Shown: in pieces, positions 1-5,550 of the stretch | Layout: each line of letters starts with the position of its first letter | Position numbering within the stretch: position 1 is the first letter of the stretch | Source of the DNA: CAAFZY01 sp964410325 | Lineage (GTDB): Bacteria; Pseudomonadota; Alphaproteobacteria; RF32; CAG-239 | DNA length: 32,919 nucleotides | Assembly (NCBI GenBank): GCA_964410325.1 | Contig: CAYPFN010000016.1 | Location: forward strand, 1-32,919 | Direction of reading: 5' to 3' | Notes under the pieces: model-generated | Seen by the model: the letters and a program-made list of their open reading frames with translations, nothing else | Database searches by the model: none | What the model was told of the DNA's origin: nothing | Translations under genes and position numbers: made by a program

Positions 1-40
1 ACTTTCCTTGGAAAATAAAGTTTATGTCTAACTATTAAAA
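1..40 (+). repeat. Leader repeat, copy 1
   Basis: This A/T-rich leader lies directly before the gene at 50. It matches the leader at 994-1037: both begin ACTTTCCTTGGAA, continue with a purine-varied ATAAA-TTTATGT stretch, and end in ATTAAAA before the start codon. The second copy has a few extra bases. In copy 2 a good promoter lies just upstream; here that part falls outside the window. The shared leader suggests that the two unrelated genes behind it are expressed in the same way. Confidence 0.7.
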
Positions 41-49
41 TTTTACAGT

Positions 50-343
50 ATGGAAACGATAATTATTATCACTACTTATACCGGACTGTTCGGTATGTTA
101 GCATGTTTCGCATGCTTAATGATTATGCTGTTCGGCCACAATTACAAGGATAATTTTGATAAGTGGCTGAAGATAATTACATGCATATTCACATGGGTAG
201 CCATGACGGGAATATGTCTTATGGTAACAAGCCATATATTTCCGAGCAATCATCTCTTAGCAGTGATTTCTGCAGTCGTTGCAGCACTGTTAATTACAGG
301 GTTGATGTGGTTCCCTGTGTTGAAATTTCTTAAATCAAAATAA
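50..343 (+). CDS. Small three-helix membrane protein, unknown function
   Basis: This 97-residue protein is mostly hydrophobic, and I do not recognise its family. Three membrane segments are visible, at about residues 3-27, 39-60 and 67-92. A polar stretch (GHNYKDNFDKW, about 29-39) separates the first two, and the protein ends in a basic tail (KFLKSK). There is no signal-peptide cleavage motif and no enzymatic motif. The start follows the shared leader repeat, and no strong Shine-Dalgarno sequence precedes it. A strong bidirectional terminator follows three bases after the stop, so the gene is a single transcription unit. It is the first gene of the repeated cassette block at 1-2210. Confidence 0.65.
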   Translation: METIIIITTYTGLFGMLACFACLMIMLFGHNYKDNFDKWLKIITCIFTWVAMTGICLMVTSHIFPSNHLLAVISAVVAALLITGLMWFPVLKFLKSK

Positions 344-345
344 GC

Positions 346-389
346 AAAAGAACCCCGAAAACCCAGAAAAGGTTTTTCGGGGTTCTTTT
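346..389. terminator. Bidirectional terminator
   Basis: A 16-bp perfect stem (AAAAGAACCCCGAAAA pairing with TTTTCGGGGTTCTTTT) encloses a 12-base loop. A/T runs on both sides let it act on both strands. It would end the gene at 50-343 and also any minus-strand transcript of the small frame at 458-634. Confidence 0.85.
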
Positions 390-457
390 GATTTTGTTTT
401 AAATATGCCACTTTAGCGGGAAACTGTTTTTTGTTTCTTTTTTTTCCTTCCGGGGTA

Positions 458-634
458 TCAGCATTTTTCCTCAAAGGTTACAGACAGAACCAGAAGCACA
501 TTTACGCAGAACACCATAAGCACCCACGAAGGACACCAGATTACTTCAATCACACCAAGGGGCGTCATTCCCAAAAGAAGATTAAGACTAATGGTAAACA
601 CACTTGCCAACAGGCTAACGCCAGCAACAGTCAT
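458..634 (-). CDS. Putative 58-residue two-helix membrane protein
   Basis: This minus-strand frame runs from ATG (634-632) to TGA (460-458) and is short enough to be missed by a 60-residue cutoff. The product has two clear hydrophobic helices (about residues 3-22 and 36-53), a short turn between them containing GMTPLGV, and a charged C-terminal end, TFEEKC. It converges on the gene at 50 and would be stopped by the bidirectional terminator at 346-389. No good Shine-Dalgarno sequence precedes the ATG. Its 5' end overlaps by 44 bases the plus-strand remnant at 591-779, so one of the two is probably not translated. The helix ending in MVFCVNVLLVLS resembles minus-strand frames at 816-950 and 2098-2206. 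Function unknown. Confidence 0.4.
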   Translation of the reverse strand: MTVAGVSLLASVFTISLNLLLGMTPLGVIEVIWCPSWVLMVFCVNVLLVLSVTFEEKC

Positions 635-779
635 TATTTTATCGGAGTATATTGAAAGTAAAAGGGTTTATCGCATCCCTGCTGAAGCTCTGCGCAAAAT
701 TGCTGACTTGCTAATCCAGAATTCTGTGATTGTGAGCGGTCATTCCAATGAAGTTGAGCACAAACTTGCGCAAAAGTAA
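591..779 (+). pseudogene. Short remnant of the 'LPEAS' repeat-protein family
   Basis: This is an open frame of 62 residues. From about residue 13 it reads like one repeat unit of the large protein at 1048-2058: VIILSEYIESK...IPAEALRKIADL aligns with EILLEYVKKG...LSDEVLLKIFDL. Its last codons and 3' flank (from 769) match the 3' end and flank of that gene. I read it as the 3' part of an older, 5'-truncated and diverged family member, since no leader repeat or Shine-Dalgarno sequence lies in front of it. It could instead be a genuine single-repeat mini-protein. The first 12 residues have no counterpart in the repeats. Confidence 0.5.
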
Positions 780-790
780 TTCTAACCAAA

Positions 791-827
791 AGTGGTTGTT
801 TCCTATCCGAAACAACTACTTTTTTTG
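791..827 (+). terminator. Terminator after the 591-779 remnant
   Basis: The stem AGTGGTTGTTT / AAACAACTACT has one G-U pair and is followed by seven T. The stem of the second copy (2064-2098) differs by compensating changes, which supports a selected hairpin. Confidence 0.8.
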
Positions 828-950
828 CCCCTTATGCTCACGCTGCGCTAAAGACAGAAATGTTGTAAGTAAACCACAAAAGACCACCCAAAAAAGAGAG
901 CTAAAAAGGTTCGCGTTCAGCTTTCCGAGGAAATAAAGGCTGTTAATTAT
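816..950 (-). pseudogene. Minus-strand hydrophobic reading frame, possible C-terminal remnant
   Basis: Read on the minus strand this is an uninterrupted frame without a convincing start codon. It ends with a hydrophobic helix (WVVFCGLLTTFLSLAQ) and a charged tail (REHKGQKK), then TAG at 818-816. The same frame is kept in the copy at 2098-2206 (GVVFCGLLTTFLSLAQ). That helix and charged end resemble the end of the small protein at 458-634. It may be a decayed relative of that protein. It may also be a chance frame in a conserved non-coding repeat, because the copies are too similar to show codon-level selection. Confidence 0.22.
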
Positions 951-966
951 AAAACAAATAAAATAC

Positions 967-996
967 TTGAATTTATCCAAAAAAAAACGGTATACT
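967..996 (+). promoter_or_regulatory. Promoter of the repeat-protein gene
   Basis: TTGAAT (967-972) and TATACT (991-996) are separated by 18 bases, giving a predicted start near 1003 and an untranslated leader of about 45 bases. The -10 overlaps the beginning of the leader repeat (994-1037). Confidence 0.6.
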
Positions 997-1037
997 TTCC
1001 TTGGAAGATAAAATTTATGTTATGTTCAATTATTAAA
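994..1037 (+). repeat. Leader repeat, copy 2
   Basis: This is the second copy of the leader at 1-40. It differs at two purine positions and carries a short insertion before ATTATTAAAA. It forms the untranslated leader of the repeat-protein gene. Confidence 0.7.
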
Positions 1038-1047
1038 AAATGCTATT

Positions 1048-2058
1048 ATGATGAAAAAAATTACGGAAGAAACTGTACAATTCAGTGCAGGAAACATCAT
1101 CTTGGATTTTGTAAAAGAGGGATCAATAATCCCCGCAAGCCTCCTACCAAAAATCGTTGACTTGCCAGAAGCAGGCGAGATTTTGTGGGAGTATGTTAAA
1201 AGGCAAGCTTGGTCCCCTAAGCTCTCTGCGGAAGTTCTCCTCAAAATCTTTGACTTGCCAGAATCCGGCAAGATTTTGCTGGAGTATGTTAAAAAGGGTG
1301 GCAAGCTCTCTGATGAGGTGCTACTCAAAATCTTTGACTTGCCAGAAGCAAGCGAGATTTTGCTGGAGTATAGTAAAAGGGGTGGCGAGCTTCTAAAAAT
1401 CTTTGACTTGCCAGAATCCGGCAAGATTTTGCTGGAGTATGTCAAAAAGGGTGGCAAGCTCTCCGATGAGGTGCTACTCAAAATCATTAACTTGCCAGAA
1501 GCAAGCGAGATTTTGCTGGAGTATATTAGAGTGTCTGGCATGAACAACAGGCTCCATGAGAAAATTCTTCTAAAAATCTTTGACTTGCCAGAAGCAAGCA
1601 ATATTTTGCTGGAGTATGTTGGGTTCTGGAGGAACAACTGGCTCCCTAAGGAAGTTCTCCTCAAAATCTTTGACTTGCCAGAAGCAAGCGAGATCTTGTT
1701 GGATTATGTTAAAGGGCAAGCTTGGTTCCCTACGCTCCCTAAGGAAGTTCTCCTCAAAATCTTTGACTTGCCAGAAGCAAGCGAGATTTTGCAGAGGTAT
1801 ATTAGAGTGCTCGGCAAGAACCACATGCTCCCTGAGGAAGTTCTTATCAAAATCTTTGACTTGCCAGAAGCAAGCGAGATTTTGCTGAAGTACGTTAATA
1901 AAATCGACTGCAAGCTCTCTAAGGAAGTTAAGCGCAAAATCGTTGACTTGCCAGAAGCAGGCGAGATTTTGTTGAGGTATTATTCCCCGTACTTCTACAA
2001 TAAAACTCTGGCAAAAGTCCTGACAAGGATTTTAGCCAAACGCAAAAGTAATAATTAA
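1048..2058 (+). CDS. Alpha-solenoid-like repeat protein (LPEAS repeats)
   Basis: This 336-residue protein is made almost entirely of tandem repeats; I do not recognise a named family. From about residue 14 to the end there are roughly ten units of 28-31 residues plus one shortened unit of 23. Each has the pattern SEILLEYV-(variable 4-9)-L(S/P)xEVLLKIFDLPEA. Two amphipathic helices per unit are likely, joined at the LPEA turn, as in HEAT- or LRV-type solenoids. The repeat core is almost invariant, while the inter-helix loops vary in length and sequence (KKGGK, RQAWSPK, RVSGMNNR, GFWRNNW). There is no signal peptide or membrane segment, so it is probably cytoplasmic and binds a partner. The first and last units are the most diverged, as expected of caps. 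Two adjacent ATG codons begin the frame; the first was taken. The gene is flanked by leader and 3' repeats. Confidence 0.8.
   Translation: MMKKITEETVQFSAGNIILDFVKEGSIIPASLLPKIVDLPEAGEILWEYVKRQAWSPKLSAEVLLKIFDLPESGKILLEYVKKGGKLSDEVLLKIFDLPEASEILLEYSKRGGELLKIFDLPESGKILLEYVKKGGKLSDEVLLKIINLPEASEILLEYIRVSGMNNRLHEKILLKIFDLPEASNILLEYVGFWRNNWLPKEVLLKIFDLPEASEILLDYVKGQAWFPTLPKEVLLKIFDLPEASEILQRYIRVLGKNHMLPEEVLIKIFDLPEASEILLKYVNKIDCKLSKEVKRKIVDLPEAGEILLRYYSPYFYNKTLAKVLTRILAKRKSNN
1150..1985 (+). repeat. In-gene tandem DNA repeats
   Basis: The core AAAATCTTTGACTTGCCAGA followed by AGCAAGCGAGATTTTGCTGG recurs about ten times with few or no changes, separated by variable loops. Conservation at synonymous positions points to recent unit duplication or gene conversion rather than selection on protein alone. 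The shortened unit near 1369-1437 looks like a recombination deletion product. Confidence 0.9.
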
Positions 2059-2206
2059 CCCCAAGTGGTTGTTCCCCCTCCGGAACAACCACTTTTTTGC
2101 CCCTCATATTCAACTGCGCTAAAGACAGAAATGTTGTAAGTAAACCACAAAAGACCACCCCAAAAAGAGAGCTCAGCCTTCCGAGTAAATAAAGGCTGTT
2201 AATTAT
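2041..2206 (+). repeat. Direct repeat of cassette 3' flank, copy B
   Basis: This is the partner of 769-950. It starts in the last codons of the repeat-protein gene (CGCAAAAGTAAT in both) and ends in AAAGGCTGTTAATTAT in both. Confidence 0.85.
2064..2098 (+). terminator. Terminator of the repeat-protein gene
   Basis: A perfect 12-bp stem (AGTGGTTGTTCC / GGAACAACCACT) with a short C/T loop is followed by six T. Confidence 0.9.
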
Positions 2207-2304
2207 ACTTGATAAAGGGTGGAATAAATAAGCGCCTCGGTGTGAATAAATCTTTCGGCGGTATAACAGGTTTTGCAGCTTCCCGCCTTAAGATGAGAGC
2301 TGGT

Positions 2305-2337
2305 TATAAAAATCCCGCTTCACACAAAAGCGGGATT
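2305..2337 (-). terminator. Terminator of rpmE
   Basis: The 9-bp stem AATCCCGCT / AGCGGGATT at 2311-2337 is followed on the minus strand by TTTTTAT. It lies about 20 bases past the rpmE stop. Confidence 0.8.
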
Positions 2338-2358
2338 AATAACAAGCGAAAAACAAAA

Positions 2359-2601
2359 TTAATTGCTGGTGCTAGTATCAGTTTTAATACCGAATACGGC
2401 AAACTTATTGTTAAATTTAGATACCTGACCACCGGTATCAACCATACGGTGAATACCTGTCCATGCCGGATGCGACTTCGGGTCAATTTCCAAATTCATC
2501 TTGGCGCCGGCTTTTCCCCAGGTTGATTTAACTTTATATTCCGTTCCGTCTGTCATGACATATGTAATCTCATGATAATCCGGATGAATGCCTTTTTTCA
2601 T
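2359..2601 (-). CDS. rpmE: 50S ribosomal protein L31 (bL31)
   Basis: This 80-residue protein of the large ribosomal subunit helps hold the two subunits together. The bL31 hallmarks are clear: the N-terminal MKKGIHPDYHEI, then SHPAWTG and DTGGQVSKFNNKF. The four cysteines of the zinc-binding type are absent, so this is the Cys-free form usual in Alphaproteobacteria. The C-terminal tail beyond FGI (KTDTSTSN) is a short polar extension. A Shine-Dalgarno GGAG stands about ten bases before the ATG. The gene has its own promoter (2643-2671) and terminator, so it is monocistronic. Confidence 0.95.
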   Translation of the reverse strand: MKKGIHPDYHEITYVMTDGTEYKVKSTWGKAGAKMNLEIDPKSHPAWTGIHRMVDTGGQVSKFNNKFAVFGIKTDTSTSN

Positions 2602-2642
2602 CTTTATTACTCCATTTTTAAACTTTTTCTAAAATTTAAGCC

Positions 2643-2671
2643 CTTATACCTTAATCAAAATAAATTATCAA
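2643..2671 (-). promoter_or_regulatory. rpmE promoter
   Basis: On the minus strand TTGATA (2671-2666), a 17-base spacer and TATAAG (2648-2643) give a predicted start near 2637, about 35 bases before the rpmE ATG. Confidence 0.65.
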
Positions 2672-2686
2672 GAGTTTTTTTACCAT

Positions 2687-3487
2687 TTATTTAAAAATCT
2701 CAAAAATTTTCTGATTAAGGTTAAAGTTGGTTGCTACCAGATTGCCGTTTTTAAATATTTCTTTCAAATCTTCAATACGTGCATCTTTCTGTTTTAAGCC
2801 GCGAACAGCGCCTCCAGCTTCTTTAACAAGCAGTAGCCCCGCCACCATGGAGCAGATATGGTTGTTCAAACTTAACGAGGCATCATATTTTCCCCCGGCG
2901 AGATAAGCCAAATCCAAAGCAATACAGCCACTGATGCGCAAGTTTCCGGTTTTGCTGAGAATTTCCGTATGCAGTTTAGCTGTTTCTGCAACGTTTTCCT
3001 TATAGTTAGAAGTACTGTTAACTAATGCGCTGCCCAATTCCTGCACGGCGGAAACGCGCAAACGTTCATGATTGCGATAACCTTCTTTAAAAGCGCCTTT
3101 GCCTTTTTCGGCAAAAAAAGTTTCATCCCGCGCCGGATTATACACCACGCCACAAATAATATTTTCTTGTTCAATTAAAGCGGCGGAAACGGCAAATTCT
3201 GGGTTGCCATGGGCAAAATTGAGCAGGCCTTCAATCGGGCTGATAGCAAAATATGATGCGCCGGAAACGTTGTCATTAGGCGTATAAACAGGAATATCCG
3301 GACGAATTTTTCCTAATTCTATTTTAAGATTTTTTTCAATCCGGCTGTAAGAATTAAAAACGAAATTTTTATTGCCGCGGATGGAGTTTTGTAATTGTTC
3401 TAGTTCTCTAAAATCGCGATCAAGCGATGAGGCGGATTTTTTGACTGCTCCGACTACGGCTGTCAGCAAAGGAGAAATATAAGACAT
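2687..3487 (-). CDS. Inositol-monophosphatase family protein, probably catalytically inactive
   Basis: This 266-residue SuhB/IMPase-fold protein is of normal family length. The scaffold is clear: an N-terminal SPLLTAVVGAVKKSASSL, then NFAHGNPEFAVSAAL, GVVYNPARDETFFAEKGKGAF, and GLLLVKEAGG near the C-terminus. The metal- and water-binding motifs are gone. The DPxDGTxNF motif reads SPIEGLLNF (about residues 84-92). The GEE stretch before it reads VYTPND. The WDxAAG motif reads NHICSMVAG. All the expected acidic metal ligands are therefore lost or altered, while the frame is intact and the fold residues are kept. It is translationally coupled to efp: the stop and start overlap as TAATG. A non-enzymatic role is likely, as proposed for some SuhB proteins in RNA or ribosome biology, but that is inference. 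Confidence 0.85.
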   Translation of the reverse strand: MSYISPLLTAVVGAVKKSASSLDRDFRELEQLQNSIRGNKNFVFNSYSRIEKNLKIELGKIRPDIPVYTPNDNVSGASYFAISPIEGLLNFAHGNPEFAVSAALIEQENIICGVVYNPARDETFFAEKGKGAFKEGYRNHERLRVSAVQELGSALVNSTSNYKENVAETAKLHTEILSKTGNLRISGCIALDLAYLAGGKYDASLSLNNHICSMVAGLLLVKEAGGAVRGLKQKDARIEDLKEIFKNGNLVATNFNLNQKIFEIFK

Positions 3488-4050
3488 TATTTTGCTCTTT
3501 CAACATAATTGACTTCACTTGTATTGACTACAATTTTATCGCCGGCACCAATAAAGGGCGGAACCATAACCCGCACGCCGTTATCTAAAATAGCCGGTTT
3601 ATAAGAAGAAGCTGCTGTTTGGCCTTTAACCACCGGTTCCGTTTCAACCACGGTGCAGGTAACCTGCAGAGGCAGTTCGACCGAAATTGGCCGGCCGTTA
3701 ATATGGGCAATCCGCACATTCATTCCGTCAGTTAAGAACGGGCGCGAATCGCCTAGAATATCCGCAGGCATCGCAAACTGTTCAAAAGTTTCGCTTTCCA
3801 TAAAAGTCAAACCGTTGGCGTCTTCAAACAAAAACTGACAATCTTTGTCTTCAACCATCATTTTTTCAACCGTATCTTCCGTGCGGAAGCGTTCGTTGGT
3901 TTTGGTGCCTTCTTCAACGGCTTTCATTTCAACCTGCATAAAAGCGCCACCTTTGCCTGGTTTAATGTGTTGTGCTTTGGTGATGGTCCAAGGCTTGCCT
4001 TTATATTCGATAACCCAGCCTATTCTAATAGATCCCGCAAGTTGTTTCAT
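3487..4050 (-). CDS. efp: Elongation factor P
   Basis: EF-P binds between the P and E sites of the ribosome and relieves stalling at consecutive prolines. The 187-residue length is normal for the three-domain protein (a KOW-like N-domain and two OB domains). The loop HIKPGKGGAF (residues 28-37) carries Lys33, the position that EpmA beta-lysylates in many proteobacteria; no epmA or epmB is in this window. The C-terminal signature is seen in LDNGVRVMVPPFIGAGDKI. A Shine-Dalgarno GGAG lies about eight bases before the ATG. It is the first gene of a coupled pair with the IMPase-like gene, and a ThiE-like gene lies 74 bases upstream on the same strand. Confidence 0.97.
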   Translation of the reverse strand: MKQLAGSIRIGWVIEYKGKPWTITKAQHIKPGKGGAFMQVEMKAVEEGTKTNERFRTEDTVEKMMVEDKDCQFLFEDANGLTFMESETFEQFAMPADILGDSRPFLTDGMNVRIAHINGRPISVELPLQVTCTVVETEPVVKGQTAASSYKPAILDNGVRVMVPPFIGAGDKIVVNTSEVNYVERAK

Positions 4051-4124
4051 GTTTTTGTCTCCATATTTACAATGTTAAAAATGATTAAAATTTCTTGATT
4101 TGTGAAGGCAACATACTCTAAAGT

Positions 4125-4646
4125 TTATGCCTTGGCAACAAAAATTTTATATTTTCTGTCATCCAAGATAACAAAATCAGTTCTAAAGCTTGTAAAATCA
4201 AGCGAATCGTCTTGCGGTATAATAGCGGATTGAATTAAAAAGAATTCGTTATACCAATCAGTTAAAGCACGGATTTTTTCCGCCCCATCGCACCAGGCGC
4301 GAAAAGCCACGAAATCAGGTTCGCATTCTGAAGCAAGCATTGCCTCGTGCCGTCGGTTGCGGCAAATAACCCCGACAAATTTACCTTTTAATCCGTCAGT
4401 TTGTTTAGTAAAGTCGGCAGCAACATTTTCAGATTTTGCCAAATCAAGCAAAACGCCGTCTAAACCAAATTTAAGACAGGTTTCCGATGTTTCTGCCAAG
4501 GTAATAAATTGCTGAGTCTTGGCTTTTTTCGCAAATTCAGTTATAAAGCCCGCGTCAAGGCTGTCCGTTAAAATATAACATTCGGCAGCGCTTTGCTCTG
4601 GCAGAGAAAAATCCTCTTCGTTTATTCTAATGATAAATTTTTGCAT
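4125..4646 (-). CDS. Degenerate thiamine-phosphate synthase-like protein
   Basis: This product of about 173 residues has a half TIM-barrel feel. It contains CYILTDSL, GLDGVLLD (compare GADGVHLG of ThiE), VGVICRNRRHEAMLASE and EPDFVAFRAW (compare GADYVxFG). The ThiE substrate residues are not visible: no QxRxK pyrophosphate-binding motif and no phosphate-binding GPxxxTxTK loop. It is also shorter than ThiE (about 210). The frame is open up to an ATG at 4697, but I prefer the ATG at 4646, because a divergent promoter and the opposite gene's leader occupy 4663-4730 and the extra 17 residues have no family match. It lies upstream of efp on the same strand. Thiamine synthesis is unlikely; the role is unknown. 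Confidence 0.6.
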   Translation of the reverse strand: MQKFIIRINEEDFSLPEQSAAECYILTDSLDAGFITEFAKKAKTQQFITLAETSETCLKFGLDGVLLDLAKSENVAADFTKQTDGLKGKFVGVICRNRRHEAMLASECEPDFVAFRAWCDGAEKIRALTDWYNEFFLIQSAIIPQDDSLDFTSFRTDFVILDDRKYKIFVAKA

Positions 4647-4662
4647 AATCTCTGATTGTTTC

Positions 4663-4692
4663 TTGTCAAATAAGGAAAAGATATTATTATAA
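4663..4692 (+). promoter_or_regulatory. Promoter for the DUF4164-zapA unit
   Basis: TTGTCA (4663-4668) and TTATAA (4687-4692) have an 18-base spacer, placing the start near 4699, about 32 bases before the TTG start at 4731. Confidence 0.5.
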
Positions 4693-4730
4693 AGCATTAT
4701 ACCAAAATTCTTTTAATTGGAAGAAAAAAG

Positions 4731-4997
4731 TTGATCGATAAAGAAAATTTCAGCCAAACAGTACAGGCGGTCGCGACGTTGCAAGCGGCGTTGTCGGGTT
4801 TAAAAGAAACGGTGGTGGCTAAAAAGAAAAGTTTGGCCGAATTTGAGCAAACCAGCGGGGCAACCTTGCCGTCTCAAGAAACGCATTCAGGCGAAACTGA
4901 TAAAAAAATTGAACTGATGTTGACAAAAGTTGCCACCGCTATGGCAAAAATTGATATGGTGTTAAAAGACAATGGCCCAGATAACAATCACGATTAA
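4731..4997 (+). CDS. Small coiled-coil protein (DUF4164-like)
   Basis: This 88-residue, acidic, helix-rich protein begins at a TTG codon preceded by a good Shine-Dalgarno stretch (GGAAGAAAAAAG). Heptad-like hydrophobic spacing covers about residues 8-45 (TVQAVATLQAALSGLKETVV...SLAEFEQ) and 58-80, consistent with a two-helix coiled coil. Small coiled-coil genes of this kind (DUF4164) commonly sit directly before zapA in Alphaproteobacteria. Here the two overlap by 26 bases, so they are surely cotranscribed and probably translationally coupled. A role with the division ring is inferred from context only. Confidence 0.75.
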   Translation: MIDKENFSQTVQAVATLQAALSGLKETVVAKKKSLAEFEQTSGATLPSQETHSGETDKKIELMLTKVATAMAKIDMVLKDNGPDNNHD

Positions 4998-5355
4998 TGC
5001 GCGCGAATATCCAGTTGTTTGCGATGACGGCCAGGAGCGCTACATGATGCAATTAGCGCGCCTTCTGGATGAAAAAGCCAAGCAGTTGATTGCTGGTAGC
5101 GGGCATATTAACGAAAATATGCTTTTGGCGATGGTTGGGTTGCTGATAGCTGATGAATTAACCGAAACTCAAAAAAAGCTGGAACAGCATCCTGCCGAAG
5201 GGCAGATTTCAGCTGCTACAGAACAGTCATTCGCGCAGGTTGCCAAGCCATGTGCGAAACCTGATTTTACGGCATTGGATGAAGAGTTGTCAGAGGTTCT
5301 AAATAAACTCACAGCCCAAATAAAAATGCTTGCAAATGAAATAAAAACAATGTAG
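4972..5355 (+). CDS. zapA: Cell division protein ZapA
   Basis: ZapA bundles FtsZ filaments and promotes Z-ring assembly at mid-cell. The 127-residue protein has the ZapA globular head: MAQITITINAREYPVVCDDGQE, then MMQLARLLDEKAKQL and MLLAMVGLLIADEL. A C-terminal coiled coil follows from about residue 95 (LDEELSEVLNKLTAQIKMLA). Between them a linker of about 35 residues is low in conservation. The start overlaps the end of the preceding coiled-coil gene. A 6S RNA follows immediately, and its predicted promoter lies in the last codons of zapA. The zapA-6S RNA linkage is widespread in proteobacteria. Confidence 0.92.
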   Translation: MAQITITINAREYPVVCDDGQERYMMQLARLLDEKAKQLIAGSGHINENMLLAMVGLLIADELTETQKKLEQHPAEGQISAATEQSFAQVAKPCAKPDFTALDEELSEVLNKLTAQIKMLANEIKTM

Positions 5356-5358
5356 TAT
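5330..5358 (+). promoter_or_regulatory. Promoter of the 6S RNA
   Basis: TTGCAA (5330-5335), a 17-base spacer and TAGTAT (5353-5358) lie across the zapA stop codon and predict a start near 5366, just before the closing stem of the RNA. Confidence 0.6.
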
Positions 5359-5365
5359 ACTTTTA

Positions 5366-5550
5366 CAAAGCAGGGCTGTCTGACTCGTCTTATTCCGCAT
5401 TGGTCTATCCGAGCCAACATTATATTATTAGGGAACTGTCACTGTTCAGATCGTGGTCTGATTAAATGGTGCCCACCTTGGTCAAGCGGTTCGATAAGAA
5501 ATGTAATAAACGGCCAGACGGCTTCAAAACTCCCTTTAAGGGAGTTTTTT
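5366..5550 (+). ncRNA. ssrS: 6S RNA (RNA polymerase regulator)
   Basis: 6S RNA imitates an open promoter and binds the housekeeping RNA polymerase in stationary phase. Three things support the call. First, its position immediately after zapA is the usual one. Second, the two ends pair: GCTGTCTG (5375-5382) with CAGACGGC (5515-5522), eight pairs including one G-U, closing a long rod of about 150 bases. Third, a promoter (5330-5358) and a terminator hairpin (AAACTCCCTTTAAGGGAGTTTTTTT at 5527-5551) frame it. The interior has no open frame. The usual 5-formyltetrahydrofolate cyclo-ligase gene is not downstream; ftsK follows on the other strand. The 215 bases between the RNA and ftsK show nothing I can name. 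Confidence 0.78.

Larger units (their letters stand above)
769..950 (+). repeat. Direct repeat of cassette 3' flank, copy A
   Basis: This stretch covers the last codons of the 591-779 remnant, a terminator hairpin and about 120 bases of following DNA. It recurs at 2041-2206. A run of 47 bases (843-889 here, 2114-2160 there) is identical between copies. The rest differs by substitutions and a 16-base insertion near 902-917 in this copy. The two direct copies flank the repeat-protein gene and could recombine to delete it. Confidence 0.85.

Noticed and set aside
431..655. Plus-strand 74-codon frame
   Set aside because: Composition is unlike a protein (His/Lys/Gln-rich, frame-shadow pattern), and most of it lies opposite the hydrophobic minus-strand frame at 458-634, which is the better candidate.
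1026..1664. 212-codon minus-strand frame opposite the repeat gene
   Set aside because: It is open only because the repeat DNA reads through in several frames. It is repetitive Ser/Leu/Lys sequence with no start signals, and the plus strand has promoter, start and terminator.
1150..1985. CRISPR array, suggested by regular repeats
   Set aside because: The repeats are in one reading frame, keep codon phase and encode a repeat protein. The 'spacers' are short coding loops of varying length, and no cas genes are present.
769..2206. Integron-like gene cassettes with attC sites
   Set aside because: The cassette tails contain hairpins, but I find no paired RYYYAAC/GTTRRRY core sites and no integrase gene. 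The hairpins end in T runs like terminators.
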